NCBI GenBank assembly: GCA_964492925.1
Contig: CAZBMF010000098.1
Span: forward strand, 1 to 8,341
DNA from: VMCP01 sp964492925
Lineage (GTDB): Bacteria > Bacteroidota > Bacteroidia > NS11-12g > UBA955
Direction: 5' to 3'
DNA: 8,341 nt
The number at the start of each line of letters is the position of its first letter. The stretch's first letter is position 1. This document shows, piece after piece, positions 6,052-8,341 of this stretch. A program made the translations under genes and the position numbers. The notes under the pieces were generated by a model. The model ran no database searches. It was not told where the DNA came from and saw only the letters and a program-made list of their open reading frames with translations.

Positions 6052-8341
6052 GACAACTTTCTTATTGTGAGGTGACAGTTGTAATGGTCTCCATCGAATT
6101 GGTGGGTAAATTCTGCATGATATTCTTTGTGAAATTTCCGGTTGAACAATAAAATACGGTCTTTTACAAGTTTTTGTCCCATTCCGGTTCCCCCAACTCT
6201 CTTTGTTTGTTCATTTTTGCCTGAATTTTGAATTAAAATATCAATTTCATTTGGGGCAATTTGAAGGACGAAAATTTTGATTTTCCCAATTTTTTTATCG
6301 AGCAACAAAACTCCATGTTTCAAGGCATTTTCTAACAATGGTTGAAGCAATAGTGGGGGTAAAACCCATGCATTTGTGTCAATATTTTTTTCAACAGATA
6401 TAGTAAAATCAAAGGCTCTATCGTTTTCAAAACGCAACTTTTCTAAGTTTACATACTTCCTAGCCAAACTCAATTCACTTTTGAGCGAAATGATTTCTTT
6501 GTTGGAAGTTTCAAGAAACAATCGGTTCAAATGTGCCAAATCACTAGTGGCTTTTAAGGCCATTTTTTGATCACTTTTTACAATCATCGCCTGAACAAAA
6601 TTCATTACGTTGAATACAAAATGCGGATTCATATTTGAACGAATGGTGCTCAATTCCAAACTGAGAATTTTTTGTTGTAAGATGAAACTATTTTTTTGTT
6701 GGCGGTATAAGATAAAAAACAAGATCATGGTGGACATGAATATGTAAATCCAAAATTCAGTTCTCTTAAAAATTGGATTGTTCACCATGAGTGTGGAGGT
6801 AAATTTCTGATTGAGATACTTTACATCAATTTTGTACAAATTTCGGTTTAAATAATCCAACCATACACCGCCGTCATTGTTGTAATATTTTTTGAGTTGA
6901 ACTTGGTCTGAATTAGAAAGTTTTACTTCATAAAAATAATGTTTATCCGTTAAATAATCATCTGTTTGAACCGTAAAATGATAATTTTGTCCTTGGTCAA
7001 TAACTGGAAAATTAAAGAATGGTTGGTTGCGTTTTATCTCGCTAACTAGGCTGCAATTTCCAACCATAAAGGCCTTATTTCCATAAATGGGTGTTCGTTG
7101 AACGAAATTGTCATGAATTATATTAATGTAGTCTTTGGTGAAACAAATGGTTTTAACTTCATTTGAAAATCCCAAATAAAATTGGTTTACTATGTCTAAT
7201 GTATGTTTTGAGTTATTATAACTCATTTGCAATGCCATCAAATTGTTTCCTAGCCATAACCCATTGGTATTGCCTTGTATCCATTCAATTTTCACATTGG
7301 GAAAGAGTATGTCGAATTGTATTTTATCTAGAAAAATGATTTTCTTATTTTGAATGTCTATTTTGCAACAAAACAACTGATTTCCTTCCTGAATATATAT
7401 CATGGTACCCACAACATAAAATTTTAAATTCTTTTTGTGAAGCGGTAAGTCAGTTGTTAATTTGAATAAACTGTCCTTGTAAATCATAAAATAACCTTGG
7501 TTTTCACTGTGTAAAACTGTGAAAATTTCGTTACTTGATGCAGCATGAAAATTTTTGGCCGATTGATTAATGTGGTTGATTTGTTTCTTTTGAAATAAAT
7601 CATAGGACCATATAGGGCCAAAGTAATTTACGGCATACAAATAATTGTTTTGTATAAATACATCTTCAAATGCATTTTTTAAAATCAATTTGGCCTTTTG
7701 TTTGCCATTTATAGGCAAAATATAAATTCCGTCTTCAGAAACTATTATAAGGTCATTTTTGTAAGATAAAATTTGACGAATATTTTCATTGTGTACATAT
7801 CGAACCCATTTTGTTTGTTGTTGCAACTTGAAATAAACCAAATTTTCTGTCCAACCCACCGAACAAGTAGATGTTTCCGTGTATGCGTTTAAATTTGTTG
7901 GCAATAAAACTCTGTGTTCGAAATTCGGATAAAAAAACACACCATGATTGATGCTACTTGCCCATATTCCTCGTCCGAAAGGATCCACTGTTAACGACCA
8001 TAAAAAATAATTCTTACCCACCATTTCAACGTTTGTTGAAGTTTCGTTTGGTTTAAATTCATACAGCAATCCTTGTTCAAAGTTTTCTGTATTCCCCACA
8101 GCCATATACAAATTTCCGTGACTTTCTTTTATGTCCCATATTACATAATTGCTGCCAGGTTTGTCTGTGAAAAAGTACTGCCTGATTTTGTTATTTTGAT
8201 CACATGTAAAAAACTTACTATCACCAGTACTACAAAATAGTTTTCCTTGGTAAATAAAAGAACTGATGATGGTTTTTATATGCCCTGGTTTATGATTATT
8301 TTCCAAAAAAAATCCTATTTCATCTTGTGCAATTTCCCATT
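6048..8341 (-). CDS. Two-component propeller sensor with LytS-like histidine kinase (5' end outside window)
   Basis: The frame stays open to the window edge, so the N-terminus is missing; the residues at the edge (W-E-I-A-Q-D-E-I-G-F) resemble a two-component regulator propeller repeat. In order along the protein: further propeller blades (for example L-W-S-L-T-V-D-P-F-G-R-G-I-W, about 8000-7960); a probable Y_Y_Y domain just before the membrane (about 6985-6770, with Y-L-N-R-N-L-Y-K-I-D-V); one membrane helix (about 6760-6700); then the kinase. The kinase has the His_kinase (PF06580) motif M-N-P-H-F-V-F-N, with the phospho-acceptor His at 6621-6623. The ATPase N-box is L-L-E-N-A-L-K-H-G (Asn at 6327-6329), followed by N-S-G and G-T-G-M-G. 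It should be a membrane sensor that phosphorylates a partner regulator, normally of the LytTR type; none is visible here. The position after G-T-G-M-G is Gln where Leu is usual. Confidence 0.92.
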   Translation of the reverse strand, partial: WEIAQDEIGFFLENNHKPGHIKTIISSFIYQGKLFCSTGDSKFFTCDQNNKIRQYFFTDKPGSNYVIWDIKESHGNLYMAVGNTENFEQGLLYEFKPNETSTNVEMVGKNYFLWSLTVDPFGRGIWASSINHGVFFYPNFEHRVLLPTNLNAYTETSTCSVGWTENLVYFKLQQQTKWVRYVHNENIRQILSYKNDLIIVSEDGIYILPINGKQKAKLILKNAFEDVFIQNNYLYAVNYFGPIWSYDLFQKKQINHINQSAKNFHAASSNEIFTVLHSENQGYFMIYKDSLFKLTTDLPLHKKNLKFYVVGTMIYIQEGNQLFCCKIDIQNKKIIFLDKIQFDILFPNVKIEWIQGNTNGLWLGNNLMALQMSYNNSKHTLDIVNQFYLGFSNEVKTICFTKDYINIIHDNFVQRTPIYGNKAFMVGNCSLVSEIKRNQPFFNFPVIDQGQNYHFTVQTDDYLTDKHYFYEVKLSNSDQVQLKKYYNNDGGVWLDYLNRNLYKIDVKYLNQKFTSTLMVNNPIFKRTEFWIYIFMSTMILFFILYRQQKNSFILQQKILSLELSTIRSNMNPHFVFNVMNFVQAMIVKSDQKMALKATSDLAHLNRLFLETSNKEIISLKSELSLARKYVNLEKLRFENDRAFDFTISVEKNIDTNAWVLPPLLLQPLLENALKHGVLLLDKKIGKIKIFVLQIAPNEIDILIQNSGKNEQTKRVGGTGMGQKLVKDRILLFNRKFHKEYHAEFTHQFDGDHYNCHLTIRKLS

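Noticed and set aside
6170..6235. Sensor kinase possibly inactive, because the ATPase region reads N-S-G without the D-x-G form
   Set aside because: Many LytS-like kinases of Bacteroidota have N-S-G in this place. The phospho-acceptor His, the N-box Asn and the G-T-G-M-G loop are all present.

Overview
The window is an ordinary-looking chromosomal segment of a low-GC member of the Bacteroidota. The evidence is the gene families present (a Haem_bd-family heme protein, a surE / small membrane protein / lpxB cluster, and a two-component-type propeller sensor joined to a LytS-like kinase). Shine-Dalgarno sequences are weak or absent, and perfect TAnnTTTG promoter boxes of the Bacteroidota type lie in the two main intergenic gaps. 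The exact lineage cannot be named from this sequence alone. There are no insertion sequences, integrases, CRISPR arrays or phage genes.

Layout. Positions 1-1243, plus strand: the 3' end of a low-molecular-weight protein tyrosine phosphatase gene, a membrane-anchored c-type heme-binding protein and a DEDDh 3'-5' exonuclease, tightly packed and probably co-transcribed. Positions 1245-2276, minus strand: a two-gene unit made of a membrane-anchored SRPBCC-fold protein and a small lipoprotein, convergent with the exonuclease across a single base. Positions 2342-2435, plus strand: tRNA-Ala(GGC) with its promoter box. Positions 2426-4619, minus strand: a three-gene unit reading surE, then a small two- or three-helix membrane protein, then lpxB. 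Positions 4620-4800: a divergent intergenic region with promoter boxes facing both ways. Positions 4801-6051, plus strand: an exported Kelch-like protein with one membrane helix and a short cytoplasmic tail domain. Positions 6048-8341, minus strand: a propeller / Y_Y_Y / membrane helix / histidine kinase sensor, cut at its 5' end by the window edge and overlapping its convergent neighbour by 4 bp.

How the parts fit. LpxB makes the lipid A disaccharide of the outer membrane, and SurE is a nucleotidase often found near stress and envelope genes. The two proteins in 4801-8341 both have a predicted periplasmic propeller, a single membrane helix and a cytoplasmic output part, so they may belong to one sensing system; this is inference. 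No response regulator is visible in the window.

The most striking detail is where the tRNA and lpxB meet. The last ten bases of tRNA-Ala overlap the 3' end of lpxB on the opposite strand. The lpxB stop codon uses tRNA base 64, which forms a T-T mismatch in the T-stem. Either base that would pair at that position would remove the lpxB stop.
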